Positions 36,373 to 46,782 of a DNA stretch of 64,000 nt are shown here, one piece after another. A program made the translations under genes and the position numbers. The stretch comes from Agarophyton chilense (Eukaryota; Rhodophyta; Florideophyceae; Gracilariales; Gracilariaceae), in NCBI GenBank assembly GCA_030374765.1, contig JARGXX010000129.1, positions 186,001-250,000 of the forward strand, in the 5' to 3' direction. The notes under the pieces are model-generated. The model ran no database searches and was not told where the DNA came from. It worked only from the letters and a program-made list of their open reading frames with translations. Position 1 is the first letter of the stretch, and each line of letters starts with the position of its first letter.

Positions 36373-37270
36373 TTGTTCCGAAAATCTGCCCTTACCATCA
36401 AAGCTGCTTCTTCTGATGCCAAATTACTTCTCCAAACCGATCAGAACGTATTATTAACACACTGCCGCTTCCAGCGCACAAGAACAGAAAATCAACAAAC
36501 TCAAAGCCATCATCATTCAAAGCATACCAGAAACAATTGCCAACAAGCTTGCCCTCAATTTCGTGAACTTTGCACTCAAAAAATTGTGCGAGCCATTGCA
36601 ACTCAGATTTCAAACAAAAAACCGCCAGAAACATAATGCCCTGGAAACAGAGGCTAGGGACATTTTATTTCTACATGGAACCGATTTAGATAAGCATGTG
36701 GAACAACACCAAGATTTCCGTACCCGAAATGATAAACGCCTCGTACCCACACATTGAAGATGAAGCTACAACCATCAACGTTGTGATACAAGGGTTATGT
36801 CGACACCCGGAATTGACTAAAATTGCAAAAGTACTTACGGGAAACCCTCCAGGCAGCATTCAGTCGTTCACAAACCGTATTCGCCAAGCCATACTGCTCC
36901 AGGAGAATTCCGGGCAGACTGCATTCCACCCCCCCGCGCCTACATGGTCAGCACCTCAACGGCCAGTGCGACGCCAATACACCCCCTCGGACAAAAAATG
37001 CCCAAAACCCCAAGGCTGGAACAGTAAATAGTGCACGTTTCATGCGTCACCACCCACAATACAGATGAATGCAGAGTTCGCCGGCGTGGCCCACGCAACC
37101 GGACACAAAAGTATCGTGCTAATGCTATAACCAAAACTCCAGACAACACAGAACTCCAAGAGTTATCCCTTCGTCTTGCGACTCTCGAGCAGTCCTTCGA
37201 ACACCCCCACGATCCGCACGGAGAAGGTACGTTATACGAACTCGACTCTGCAGCACACCCATCATAAAAC
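36373..37270 (+). pseudogene. CopN gag relic
   Basis: Frames show RDILFLHGTDLDKHVEQH, ATTINVVIQGLCRHPELTKI, SIQSFTNRIRQAILLQE and a basic Pro-rich tail (PQRPVRRQYTP). A CTFHASPPTIQMNAEF region follows, which may be a decayed CCHC knuckle. The pattern and position fit a copia capsid protein. Stops and a frame change break it up. Confidence 0.6.
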
Positions 37271-37450
37271 ATGAACATAGCCAAACTAAACCCGACCCCT
37301 CACATCACCCACACCTCCCCCACCGACGGCAAATCCCACAACGTCACACACACCGGACAGATAATGCTCCGAACGACTCCTAAAACTTTACACGTCCCCG
37401 AGGTCTTTTAAGCGCCAACAATACACCACAACCTTCTCCTAGTACACGAC

Positions 37451-38556
37451 TTGACTCAACAGTACGGAAAGGTATCATTCTTCTCCAATAGCTTTATCTA
37501 CACAAAAACAAGTGTTGACCGCATAACGGCCACCGCACACCGCATAGGGCAATACAGAGTAACAGTTATCCCTCCAAAACTAAAGACCACACAGCACACT
37601 ACCTTTAGCGCACGGTCATTTACATACACACCATGCAAGAACCTCAACAACGACAGACACACGCACATCACCACAATACCAGAACAACCTCAACATACGC
37701 CTCCAAACACCAGCAAACACGACACGAAAATCTACCCCATGCATGTACCAATTAAAACCACCAGGACAAAGATTAACCTATTCAGCGTCAACACTAACAA
37801 ACCAAGTCGCACAACACGCCCCTCCTCACCAACAAAAACGCATATATTTTACAAATGGCACTTAAGACTGGGACAAATACACCCGCGAACGATTCAAACA
37901 TTGGAAAAACACAACTTATTACCCACACTTTCACCGATTCTATCAAGAACACCACCGAATCTAACATGTAGTGCGTGCCACACTGCAAAAACCAGACCGT
38001 CCTCGCACCACAGAAAAGAACAAAGAAGCTATAGAGGTGAACAAATATCATCTGATGTAATGAGGCCGTTCAAATCAACCGCTTGCACCATGAAAAAACA
38101 ATACGCCATAACATTTTTAGACACAGCAACAAGGTACCTATATTTCGCCTTGCTTTTTAACCGCAAGAAAATCCTCATCTTCAAAATGCGCCATACAGAA
38201 GCGATCAAGAACAAAACAGTCAAGTATCCTGAGTAGTTACGATGCGACAACGCAGGCGAGTACACATCAAAAGCAGCCAAGCATTTTTCGCAGATAGGGG
38301 AACAAAGCTCTCCCCCACAGTACCATACATGACATAAGAAAACTCATTGGCCGAAAGAATCAACAAAACACTAAAGCAAACCGCTAGAGCATCACCGGCG
38401 CACAGCAATATGAATAAATCATACTGGGGGGCGGCAATAATTTATGCCTTATATAAGTACAATACAACATATCAATCGGACATCGGGAGGATTCCTAACA
38501 TGCTTTGGAATGGAACACCACCCAGAATATATAAAATCCTCGCCTTTGGACAACTC
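37451..38556 (+). pseudogene. CopN integrase, N-terminal and core part
   Basis: The pre-integrase HLRLGQIHPRTIQTLEKHNL and CSACHTAKTRPSSH supply the H-H-C-C zinc site (about 37858-38010). The core shows YAITFLDTATRYLYFALL (first Asp), LRCDNAGEYTSKAAKHF (second Asp, after a stop) and ENSLAERINKTLKQTARA (catalytic Glu region, after another stop). It ends ILAFGQL at 38556, where GypC is inserted. The continuation GSIASLLTNKTKL is at 43875. Confidence 0.8.
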
Positions 38557-38956
38557 TGCAACAAGTTGACCTTGGTCAAAGGTCTGCACTGAGTACGATT
38601 CAACACGGTGCACGTAAGTACAGATTAATGCTAATTGTCAGCACTCAGAATCTTCGATTCTGCTCTGAATCGATAGGTTACGGTTTGGAGGTCCTTCTAG
38701 GCAGAGCAAGACAGACAGAATTGCACTCACTTTGCAAGACAGAAACTTCGTTTCTGGCCTGCATTTGAATGGGTTGTCTCGATTCAAGGTTCCCGGCAAT
38801 TGTAGAAGGAACAGTGCCGACAGGGCCCGAGAGTTTAATTCTAATTCTAGTTGTAAGTTAGGAGAAGACTGATGGGACCCCTATGAAAAGGGTCATTGAC
38901 GTCGGTTTGCAAAAGAGGATTTCCTCATCGACCCTCAGAGACTAAAGTTTGTTTAA
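38557..38956 (+). repeat. GypC left LTR (400 bp)
   Basis: Starts TGCAACAAG. The final dinucleotide is AA where the right LTR has CA. The promoter-like tatgaaaa here corresponds to tataaaaa in the right copy. Confidence 0.9.
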
Positions 38957-38957
38957 C

Positions 38958-38972
38958 TGGTAGCATCGCCGG
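38958..38972 (+). promoter_or_regulatory. GypC primer-binding site candidate
   Basis: tggtagcatcgccgg begins 1 base after the left LTR with the TGG that pairs with the tRNA CCA end. The first eight bases fit an initiator tRNA-Met 3' end, the rest does not, so the tRNA identity is uncertain. Confidence 0.5.
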
Positions 38973-39017
38973 TTTTAATATAACAACCTCGCTTTCGTTT
39001 AAATCGTTTGTTGCCAA

Positions 39018-39845
39018 ATGGCCGCAGCGGGAGGCGTTGGGTCGATCCATCTCAAGCCGAACAAGCCAGACTCGTTCGAAGGAACTCGAGACTTCCTTGT
39101 CGAAAACACGTAAGTTTACAAGATTGAACAGTATCTATCCATACTGCAGTTGGCCAATCCGAATGCTCCTATGAGTGATGCAAATCGTATAATGTATTCA
39201 TCTACCTTTCTGACTGGGACTGCCTCAGTATGGTGATACACTGTAGTGCAAGGTAGTCAAACGCCAATTACTTGGGATGCGTTCAAACAGGCTGTCGTTG
39301 CAGAATTTTTGCTTGAAGATCACGTGCGCAGAGCTCGGGATAAACTCCGTAAGCTTACGCAGGTTTCGTCAGTGGCGAAATATATCTCCGACTTTCGCAT
39401 TATTGTTCTCACCATCCCGGACATTACAGATGGGGAGAAGTGGGATAAAATTTTCACAGGATTGAAGACGGAGATTCGTATTGAGGTTATGAAGGCGGCT
39501 GCTGCAACATTCGAAGAGGCCACTAGAATCGCTCTTCGAATTGACAGCGCTCTCTTCGCTGCTGGGCGAATGGGAGGGATCAGAGGTATTGGAGCGAGTC
39601 CTAGTGAAGAAGCTTCAACTGCAATGGAAATTGGAAACACAGAGACCCGTAATAGGAGACGGGGTAGTTTCGAGCCTGCTCAGCGTGAGGAGGACCGCCG
39701 CAATAACGCTTGTTTTAGGTGTCACAAACCGGGCTGTCGCCCGTGGAAACATTACGGACGAAAGCCTGTTTCGAACAATGTTGCTGTCGATCAGAGAGTT
39801 GAGGCGGATGTCAACTATGAGGCAAGCAATGATGCGAAAAACTAA
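39018..39845 (+). pseudogene. GypC gag
   Basis: ATG 39018 starts MAAAGGVGSIHLKPNKPDSF. Two stops follow (near 39104 and 39236), then an open frame to 39845 with ITWDAFKQAVVAEFLLED, VAKYISDFRIIVLTIPDI and DKIFTGLKTEIRIEVM, the classic gypsy capsid helices. A knuckle reads C-F-R-C-H-K-P-G-C-R-P-W-K-H: the order of the last Cys and His is reversed compared with the usual CX2CX4HX4C. The capsid packages element RNA. With two stops it cannot be made in one piece. Confidence 0.85.
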
Positions 39846-39886
39846 AAGGTCCTTCTGATTACAATGAAATCACTCCAGAAGGACCT

Positions 39887-40693
39887 TTGCAAAACGAGTG
39901 TACCCCCCCGCAGTCAACGACAACCTCTCCCAAAGTGAGTGCTTTGAAGGGTAGCACTGATGGCCTTGTACCAGTCCATGACCTCATTTTGTTCGAAGGG
40001 GAAGTGTTAGGGAATACTGTCAGCATCTTAAAAGATGACGGTTGTAACACCAATATCATCTCAAAGAACTTCGTGAGTAGGCACCCCAAACTCTTCGCCG
40101 TTCAAGATGCGCATGTTACTATCACGCATTCTAAGCGTGACTCGGTTGAGGACGCCTTAGGCATCATCTTAGACACGGAGGTTACGATTGGAAGTCACCG
40201 CTACTCTACGAACTGGGCTGTGGCTGACTGTCGTTTCGACGTTTTATTAGGCATGCCGTGGCATGTCGAGAACGACCCAGTTGTGTACTATTCTTCCGCA
40301 TCCGTCATCGTCAAAGGAATGCCACTGAATATTGCGCACGGACACAAATCTACGAACATTCGCGTTTCTAACATTGGGGTGAAGAAATTTCGCAGCATAC
40401 TGCGTAAGGTAACCAGAAAGAACGTTGAAATCTTCCAGCTGGTCGCCTCTGACCACTTATGGAAAACAGAGGGCCGGCAAAACTTTGATGAAATGGACGT
40501 GAGAGTTCAGCGCTTGGTAGAGAAGTACGAAACGGTCTTTCGAGATGACTTACCAGAGGGTCTCCCCCCAAAAAGGGAACTTGACCATTCTGTTGCAATA
40601 GATGAGACAGCCAAACCCCCCCCCATCGACCATTGTACCAACTCTCCCCAGCTGAGCTCGTCGCATTCAGGGAGTATTTGGTTCAGCTTCTAA
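39887..40693 (+). pseudogene. GypC protease and RT leader
   Basis: LVPVHDLILFEGEVLGNTV leads to SILKDDGCNTNIISKNF, the variant D-D/S-G-C-N active site of this gypsy clade. DVLLGMPWHV follows, then a linker to the RT. The frame ends at 40693 because a run of nine C (about 40617-40625) shifts it relative to the RT frame starting before 40633. Except for that homopolymer, the reading is continuous. Confidence 0.8.
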
Positions 40694-41787
40694 GGAAAGG
40701 AAAGATCAGGCGCTGTAAGTCTCTATTCAGGGCCTCTCTCTTCTTTGTGAAGAACAAGGATAAATTGAGAGCTGTCGTCGATTATCGTGCACCAAATCGG
40801 ATCACGAAACGAAACAACGCGCCATTACCGCGTACCGATGAGATGTTTGATCGTTTATGGGAATCCGGATACTTCTCAAACTTGGACCTTAAGACCGGAT
40901 TCCACCAGATCAGAGTACGAACGGAGGATATCGAAAAGACGGCTTTCAATACAAAATACGGACAATTCGAATACCTCGTAATGCCGATGGGGTTGTGTAA
41001 CGCTCCTGCGACATTTCAGACGCTCATGAACAAGGTATTTCACGACTGTATTGACGTCTTTATGGTGGTTTATATGGATGACCTGCTCATATTCAGCAAG
41101 ACCGAGGCAGACTATTTGCGGCATTTGGAACACGTTCTGTTACGGTTGAAGGAAGCTGAAGTCTACGTGTCCCCAAGGAAGTGCAGTTTCATGCAGCAAG
41201 AAACAGAGTTTCTTGGTTTGTTGGTGGGGGTAGACGGAATTCGGGTCAACCCGGAAAAAGCAGAGATTGTGAGGCAGTGGCCTCGACCAACTACATTGAC
41301 GGAACTACGCGGCTTCGTTGGACTCTTGCAGTTCTTCAGGAGGTTCATTCAAAACTTTTCTTCCATTGCTGCGCCCATGACAGCTCTCACCAAGAAACAC
41401 AGCGGCATACACAACTGGGACAAGGCGTGTGAAAATGCTTTTCAAATATTGAAGAAAGCGATTACGGAGGCTCCGGTATTGGTTGCACCGACATGGACGA
41501 AGCCACTCAGATGCCATGTTGATGCATCCCAAAAAGCCGTCGGCGGGACGTTAACCCAAATCGACGACGAAGGGACTGAGCGAGCTATTGCTTACTTTTC
41601 AAATAAACTATCTTCCACCGAAGAGGACTACACAGCAAACGAGAGAGAGCTCCTCGGCCTCGTTTACTTCCTCAAACGATTTCGTGGCTACCTAGAGGGT
41701 ACATCATTTGAATTGTTCACAGACAACAAGGTTTTACAGCACTTTTTCACTAAGCCTAACATGAGCAGGAAGGAGCGCGATGGTTAG
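40633..41787 (+). CDS. GypC reverse transcriptase and RNase H (open frame)
   Basis: 384 open codons. RT: VKNKDKLRAVVDYRAPNRIT, YFSNLDLKTGFHQIRV (first catalytic Asp), FEYLVMPMGLCNAPATFQ and the intact catalytic box VVYMDDLLIFS (41071-41085). Thumb: TEFLGLLVGVDGIRVNPEK and LRGFVGLLQFFRRFI. RNase H: LRCHVDASQKAVGGTL, YTANERELLGLVYFLKRF and FTDNKVLQHFF, with DASQ and ERE residues in place. The RNase H end continues in another frame after 41787 (VLGDVLSRAPH). All visible catalytic residues are kept, unlike GypN and CopA. Confidence 0.9.
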   Translation: MYQLSPAELVAFREYLVQLLRKGKIRRCKSLFRASLFFVKNKDKLRAVVDYRAPNRITKRNNAPLPRTDEMFDRLWESGYFSNLDLKTGFHQIRVRTEDIEKTAFNTKYGQFEYLVMPMGLCNAPATFQTLMNKVFHDCIDVFMVVYMDDLLIFSKTEADYLRHLEHVLLRLKEAEVYVSPRKCSFMQQETEFLGLLVGVDGIRVNPEKAEIVRQWPRPTTLTELRGFVGLLQFFRRFIQNFSSIAAPMTALTKKHSGIHNWDKACENAFQILKKAITEAPVLVAPTWTKPLRCHVDASQKAVGGTLTQIDDEGTERAIAYFSNKLSSTEEDYTANERELLGLVYFLKRFRGYLEGTSFELFTDNKVLQHFFTKPNMSRKERDG

Positions 41788-41934
41788 ATCTGCTTTCGCA
41801 GTTTAACATCTCGAAGAATAACTTGAAACCAGGTCGCGTTCATGTCTTAGGGGACGTTCTCTCTAGAGCCCCACACGTGATGGACGAGACGGTCCTGGAT
41901 GTCAACAATGCTCAGCCTGTTTTTCGTATGAACT

Positions 41935-43346
41935 TTGAAGATCACTACCAGGATGACCAGCTCTTCGGCCCGATATGAAGATCTTTTAAGAAGGTTTGGC
42001 CGAACGAAACGGTTGAAAGGGATAGAGTACAGTGGATGCAAAATCTATTTCGCGTCCAGGATGGAAAACTGTACTACGACAACAAGATTTGCGTTCCCCG
42101 CAAGAAAGTGCGCGATATACTGTGCATGGCGCATGACGCGAAGACAGCTGGACATTTCGGTTTTGCAAAGACGCTCTGTCGCTTGACCTCGTTCCACTGG
42201 AAGAATAAGACCCGGGATGTTCGACGATACAGTGAATGATTCCATACTTGCCAGCAGCAGAAGGATTACGGAAAGAAGAATTTCACTGACCCAACCTCAC
42301 TTGATGTTCCAAGAAGAAGGTGAGGTTCTCTTCGTACTGACTTCATTGTCTCCTTACCCAAGACGCAGAAAGATCACGACCCCATTACGACCTGGGTGGA
42401 CCGCCTCTCTAGAAGGGTGCATTTCATAGCATGCAGGGAGACAGACACGGCCGTCGAGACGGCAGATGCATTTTTCTCTAATGTTTTCAAACTACACAGG
42501 CTTCCAGATGGCATCGTTAGTGACAGAGATCCGAAGTTTACCTCAAAATTTTGGACTCATCTCATGTCGTTGTGTGTGGTTGTCTCGCAGATGAGCACAA
42601 GCAACCACCCTCAAACAGATGGGGCCTCCGAAGTCATGAATAGAATGGTGGAAAACTATTTGCACTGCTATTGCTCCCTTCGACAAGATGACTGGGACAT
42701 TCTTCTACCAACAGCTGATTTTTCATACAACTCAGCAGTTTCACAAGATTTAGGAGCGTCACCTTTCGAGGTAGATCTGGGGTGCAACCCCAAATCGCCA
42801 TTGGATCTTTTAGACCAAACAGATTCATCTATTGAGGCTTTGGATGACTTCAAGAACCACCTGCAATCCGGGCTAGAGGATGCACGATACTCTCATCACA
42901 TTGCGAAAGCCCGACAGGAAGCATACTCGGCGCAGAAGTATCAGCCCTCTTGTTACGAGGTTGGTGAGAAGGTTTGGATTAATCGATCTCTCTTCCGTGA
43001 CGCTGTTGCCAAAAGCCAACAGTCCAATAAGCTAAGTGCTCGTCGTTTCGGACCTTTTAAGGTAATTAAGCTGATTGGAAAGAATGATGTTCGTTTAGAC
43101 CTACCTAGTAACATCCAGATTCACCCGGTGGTGCACGTCGCACACACCTTACCGTTTAAGCACCAGCCTGCAGATATTGCGTTTCCTGAAACACCACGAC
43201 CCGAGGCCGTCCCAGAGAGTAGGACTGGACAGCTATTGTATACTGTGGACAAGATTTTAAGGCACCGAAAGCGAGGCCGCGGTTATCAGTTTCTGACTCT
43301 CGTGAAAGGGGCACCAAGCTATGAGGCTGAGTGGCAGCCTTCTTGA
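41935..43346 (+). pseudogene. GypC integrase and chromodomain
   Basis: The zinc-binding leader is in 42036-42239 (FRVQDGKLYYDNKI, MAHDAKTAGHFGFAKT). The core is in 42396-43346: DRLSRRVHFIACRETDTA (first Asp), LPDGIVSDRDPKFTSKFW (second Asp), NHPQTDGASEVMNRMVENY (Glu). The C-terminal domain has EVGEKVWINR, FGPFKVIKLIGKNDVRLDL and HPVVHVAHTLPFK. The end is a chromodomain-like tail: YTVDKILRHRKRGRGYQFLT and YEAEWQPS, with a stop, then DEDGTLTDALHKYI. One frameshift lies near 42300-42390. The integrase core triad is intact. Confidence 0.85.
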
Positions 43347-43469
43347 GACATTATTGATGAAGATGGAACATTGACGGACGCTTTACACAAATACATCCTC
43401 GAGCATGGACTTCTTCATCACCTTCACTAAAGTTGACGTGGACGTCAACAGGGAAGGAGGAGGCAATAT

Positions 43470-43869
43470 TGCAACAAATTGTCATTAGTCAAAGGTCTTC
43501 ACTGAGTACGATTCGACACGGTGCACGTAAGTAAAGATTAATGCTAATTGTCAGCACTCAGAATCTTCGATTCTGCTCTGAATCGATAGGTTACGGTTTG
43601 GAGGTCCTTCTAGGCAGGGCAAGACAGACAGAATTTCACTCACTTTGCAAGACAGAAACTTTGTTTCTGGCCTGCATTTGAATGGGTTGTCTCGATTCAA
43701 GGTTCCCGGCAATTGTAGAAGGGAAAGTGCCGACAGGGCCCGAGAGTTTAATTCTAATTTTAGTTGTAAGTTAAGAGAAGACTGACGGGACCCCTATAAA
43801 AAGGGTCATTGACGTCGGTTCGCAAAAGAGGATTTTCTCATCGACCCTCAGAGACTAAAGTTTGTTTCA
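43470..43869 (+). repeat. GypC right LTR (400 bp)
   Basis: Starts TGCAACAAA and ends GTTTGTTTCA. Contains a TATA-like ccctataaaaaggg near 43790-43803. Preceded by the polypurine tract at 43451-43463. Confidence 0.9.
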
Positions 43870-44700
43870 AACTCGGTTCCATTGCATCACTACTAACCAA
43901 CAAAACAAAACTACAAGCACGAGCAGAACCCCTAAGATACATGTACGGAAGCGACGAACACCAGATTACAGTAGTCAACTTACGAACGAGGCAATAAAGG
44001 TGGAAAGAGCATCAGACTTCCACCCGTATCACAAGAAGAGCGATCCTTGCCGACAACACGCTACTGCTTTCATAGCGAATGTCTAACGCAGAAATCGAGG
44101 ACATGCAGTCATACCTGTAAGGGGAGCGAAGATATTCATCAACACACCGTCGACACGAACATTGAAGCAAGCCCGAGAATACCCAGATTACGAAGAATAA
44201 GAAGCAGCTCACACCAAGGAACTTGACACGCTCGAGCAACAGAACCCAATTGACTGGAAACCCAAAACACTGCCACCCCGAAGCCAAATCATACCCACAA
44301 CCTGGAAGTACTGTTATAAGCAACCAACGCCTTCAGCTCCTCTGGAACGACGCGCGAGATGCTCATTCGTTGGGACCGCATGATACCCAATCTACACTTT
44401 GACACCGACCTAACCGCTTCATATACGGCCGAAAAGACGGCAATTAAGATCATGTTGGCAATTGCAGCATCCAAACAGCTACACCTCGATCATTTTGACA
44501 TTAAGAGCGCAGACCTGCACAAGCCTTACACCCACGACCTCCCGGTATATGTATGGCAAGTAGCGCGATTCAATGGTACCTTCAAGGAACCCCAGCCGGC
44601 TAGAAAGCTCAAATCAAACGTACACGGCACTCCGCTAGCAAACCACATATACTCCGAAGCACTACATAAACGTCTCAAAAGAAACGGTTTCAAATAAAGC
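43870..44700 (+). pseudogene. CopN integrase C-terminus and reverse transcriptase
   Basis: After the GypC insertion the frame continues LLTNKTKLQARAEPLRYM (integrase end). A decayed linker (about 44000-44340) follows. RT restarts at 44359-44697: NLHFDTDLTASYTAEKTA, ASKQLHLDHFDIKSADLHK (first catalytic region) and RKLKSNVHGTPLANHIYSEA. The YVDD box region near 44760-44790 is scrambled (SKDNSLVAANNKKL in a shifted frame). Confidence 0.75.
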
Positions 44701-45800
44701 AGGTCGGAGGTCCCTCTATTCATTTTAAAAAAATGAAACCACTACCCAAGTGTACCCATTTCCAAGGACAACTCTCTCGTAGCCGCGAACAACAAGAAAT
44801 TAATTGAGTTCACACAAAAAATCCTATTTAAAAAAATAAAAGCTCAAACGCCTGGGGAAGCCGACATCGTACCTCAACTGGCACATAGAAAGAAACAGCA
44901 ACGGAATTCACATCTCACAACCTTCATGCACAAAACGGGCATTTCAAAAGCTTCGCATGACAGAGACTGATCCTTACCTTAGACCATATCTTTCGGTCGT
45001 TCTACCCGACCCACCTCACGACTATGAGAATGACAAATGCAAAATTTCCTGCATTTACCGCGAAGTGGTGGGGGAAATACGGTATCTTGCCGACTGAACA
45101 CGCCCTGAAATCGCCTTCATAACTTCTACCTTGCCACTAACAGCCTCTGTACCCACGGAACGGCATTGGAAACTACAGAAATCGGCGATAAGATACCTCG
45201 ACAGCGAAAAATCGCACGTACGATACTACACCTCCAAAAATAGCATCCATCTCAACAGTTACTACGACGCAGATTTCGCGAGATGCAGGACGACACGGAA
45301 GTCCGTGAAAGCGGGGGATTGCATTTTCCGGGAGACAGCGCTGTACACTGGCAATCACGGCAACAACAAATAGTAGGTTTGTCGACTTGCCAAGCAGAGT
45401 ATATCTCTGCGGCACACACAGCCCAAGATATAATCTGGATTCCAAACCTTCGGAACGAACTACCAATTCAAGCACCAACAACCGCTACTCTGTTTGGGGA
45501 CAACGCCTCCGCCCTCAACATAGCAAAACGCACAGCCCCGACGATGAAACGCAAGCATATCGACATCAAGCACCATTTTCTGCAGCACCATGTTCCGACG
45601 AAGAGCTTCTCTGTACAACACATACCAGGAAAGCTTATGCTTGCAAATGCGCTCACCAAAACGACAACTTCAACGCAGTTCCAGGACCACAAACGCCGCA
45701 TTGGCCTCTTTTGCGCTTTCGATCGCCGTGCTAGGAAGACTGAGACTCGGAAGACGCCGACAACAAACGCACCACCACTCACGGAACGAACCGACACCTA
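44700..45800 (+). pseudogene. CopN RT end and RNase H
   Basis: RNase H begins about 45131: RHWKLQKSAIRYLDSEKSH, IHLNSYYDADFARCRTTRKS (catalytic Asp), then a stop at 45373 and in the next frame IVGLSTCQAEYISAAHTAQD (catalytic Glu), LFGDNASALNIAKR (Asp), KHIDIKHHFLQHHV and ANALTKTTTSTQFQ. The full copia RNase H order is present with one frame change. Confidence 0.8.
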
Positions 45801-45817
45801 ATATGGCGCGCAACTTA

Positions 45818-45947
45818 TGAGAACCCAAACCATTACAGTGCAGATCACCGGCGGCCGCCACACATACAGTAGGGTACATAAGTAAAGCACGAACTGATCC
45901 TGGGCCTCAACCCCGGGGAGGTCAGAGGTTCTCTCACTTCCGTCTCG
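45818..45947 (+). repeat. CopN right LTR (130 bp)
   Basis: Begins TGAGAACCC, ends CCGTCTCG (CG instead of CA). Followed by GTGAG (45948-45952), the target duplication, after which the GypN integrase resumes. Confidence 0.85.
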
Positions 45948-46254
45948 GTGAGGACCTTGCCGATCAGGACCGCACTTACCAAAAGTTGCTGCCTGAGACG
46001 ATTGGGCCCTTCAACGTCATTTCCGATACAGATGATACACTAACGATCGATGAAGACGGTATAAATCATACAGTCAGCATCTTTGGCGCAAATAAAGCGC
46101 TCCGTCCTCAATTCCGCTCCGTTCCGGCGGCGCAACCCCTTACAGTTCCCGATTCCTTTAACCCGGACGGCCTTTTCTCTGACGGACCAATACCCATCCC
46201 GGCGACTAATCCCACTTCTTTTTTGGTCAGCATAGAACCAGGCGTCCTCGAGCG

Positions 46255-46395
46255 CATCTTTGCTCGTTTTCCTGTACCGTGTTCGCTGGTACGGATATAA
46301 CCAGCCAACGACAAGAAAAAACCGGCGCCACATACACCCCAACAATTTACCCACTGCTACTGGCGCTGCGCTAGCCGTTCGGTTACTCTGCCACC
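46255..46395 (+). pseudogene. GypN chromodomain relic
   Basis: FLYRVRWYGYNQPT and a following PNNL match the Y-x-V-R-W-x-G-Y core of chromovirus chromodomains, which direct integration to marked chromatin. The same motif occurs in GypD (LLYRVRWYGFPPEADTWEP). The part equivalent to DTWEP is frame-shifted. Confidence 0.65.
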
Positions 46396-46416
46396 CTAAG
46401 AAGGGGGAAAAGAAAT

Positions 46417-46782
46417 GCCATATGACGGTACACTACTATCATTCGGGAAGACCGTCCCGTTCAGGATATTTTGCAACCCATGGCATGTCTTCGCCTCCAC
46501 CTGGGCAGGCAGAAGTACCGCTCGGTAGTCGCGCGACATTCAATTGAATGAAACCCGTCCGCAACGCGAACCGAAACACCGTCTGGCATATAAATCCTCC
46601 GTGGCGGGTCGTATTAAAAGACGACCACACACGCCACGCCCCCAATACCGTGCGCCAAGACAGCCCCTGGAGTCGCCCTTCTCTTGGGCTTCTGCACGGT
46701 TCACAAAGATCCACATCGCAACCGTTTGGAATCCACAAAAATGTTTACTGATCACGCATCGCATCGCGCACTAACCGCCCGG
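46417..46782. other. Probable 3' LTR region of GypN
   Basis: Follows a polypurine tract and begins TGCCATATGACGG. A TATA-like catataaatcc lies near 46587. No partner LTR was found, so the right end is not defined. Confidence 0.35.

Larger units (their letters stand above)
38552..43874 (+). mobile_element. GypC: full-length Ty3/gypsy chromovirus, 400-bp LTRs, AACTC target duplication
   Basis: LTRs at 38557-38956 and 43470-43869 are both 400 bp and nearly identical (about 19 differences by eye). AACTC flanks both sides (38552-38556, 43870-43874). A primer site candidate tggtagcatcgcc starts at 38958, and a polypurine tract gggaaggaggagg sits at 43451-43463. Internal order: gag, protease, RT, RNase H, integrase, chromodomain. 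A few stops and frameshifts remain, so this is the youngest layer of the nest but not obviously active. It sits in the CopN integrase; removing it restores GQLGSIAS. Confidence 0.93.
35979..45952 (+). mobile_element. CopN: full-length Ty1/copia with 130-bp LTRs and GTGAG target duplication
   Basis: LTRs at 35984-36113 and 45818-45947 are both exactly 130 bp, start TGAGA and share blocks such as ccattacagtgca, taagtaaagcac and gggcctcaaccccgg. GTGAG lies outside both (35979-35983, 45948-45952). Directly after the left LTR, ggttatgggccc (36114-36125) is the primer-binding site. Internal order: gag (about 36560-37080), protease (about 37270-37450), pre-integrase/integrase (37451-38556 and 43870-44000), RT (about 44360-44960) and RNase H (45131-45720). 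GypC is inserted in the integrase C-terminal region. Rough LTR divergence is about 20%, so the copy is old. Confidence 0.9.
35060..46200 (+). pseudogene. GypN integrase, split by CopN
   Basis: Left part 35060-35983: HLGATQIYESLRGDF (zinc-binding region), GGPLDFVAMDIVGSFPYPL (first catalytic Asp), and a C-terminal QRYKADFDKSVWCTL with EVFINHRTYRADGE. Right part 45948-46200: RTYQKLLPETIGPF and HTVSIFGANKALRPQF, the SH3-like tail. Taking out CopN and one GTGAG copy makes the frame continuous through RADGEDLADQ. The integrase core has several stops. Confidence 0.7.
30130..46416 (+). mobile_element. GypN: outer Ty3/gypsy chromovirus of the nest (interrupted by CopN)
   Basis: Coding pieces on the plus strand: gag (about 30360-31690), protease (32450-32900), RT (33350-34200), RNase H (34250-34720), integrase (35060-35983 and resuming at 45948) and chromodomain (about 46260-46390). 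A purine tract (aagaagggggaaaagaaa, 46398-46415) followed by TGCCATATG is a credible polypurine tract and start of a 3' LTR. The matching 5' LTR was not found. Many stops and frame changes show this is an old copy. CopN is inserted in the integrase C-terminus with a 5-bp duplication. Confidence 0.75.
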
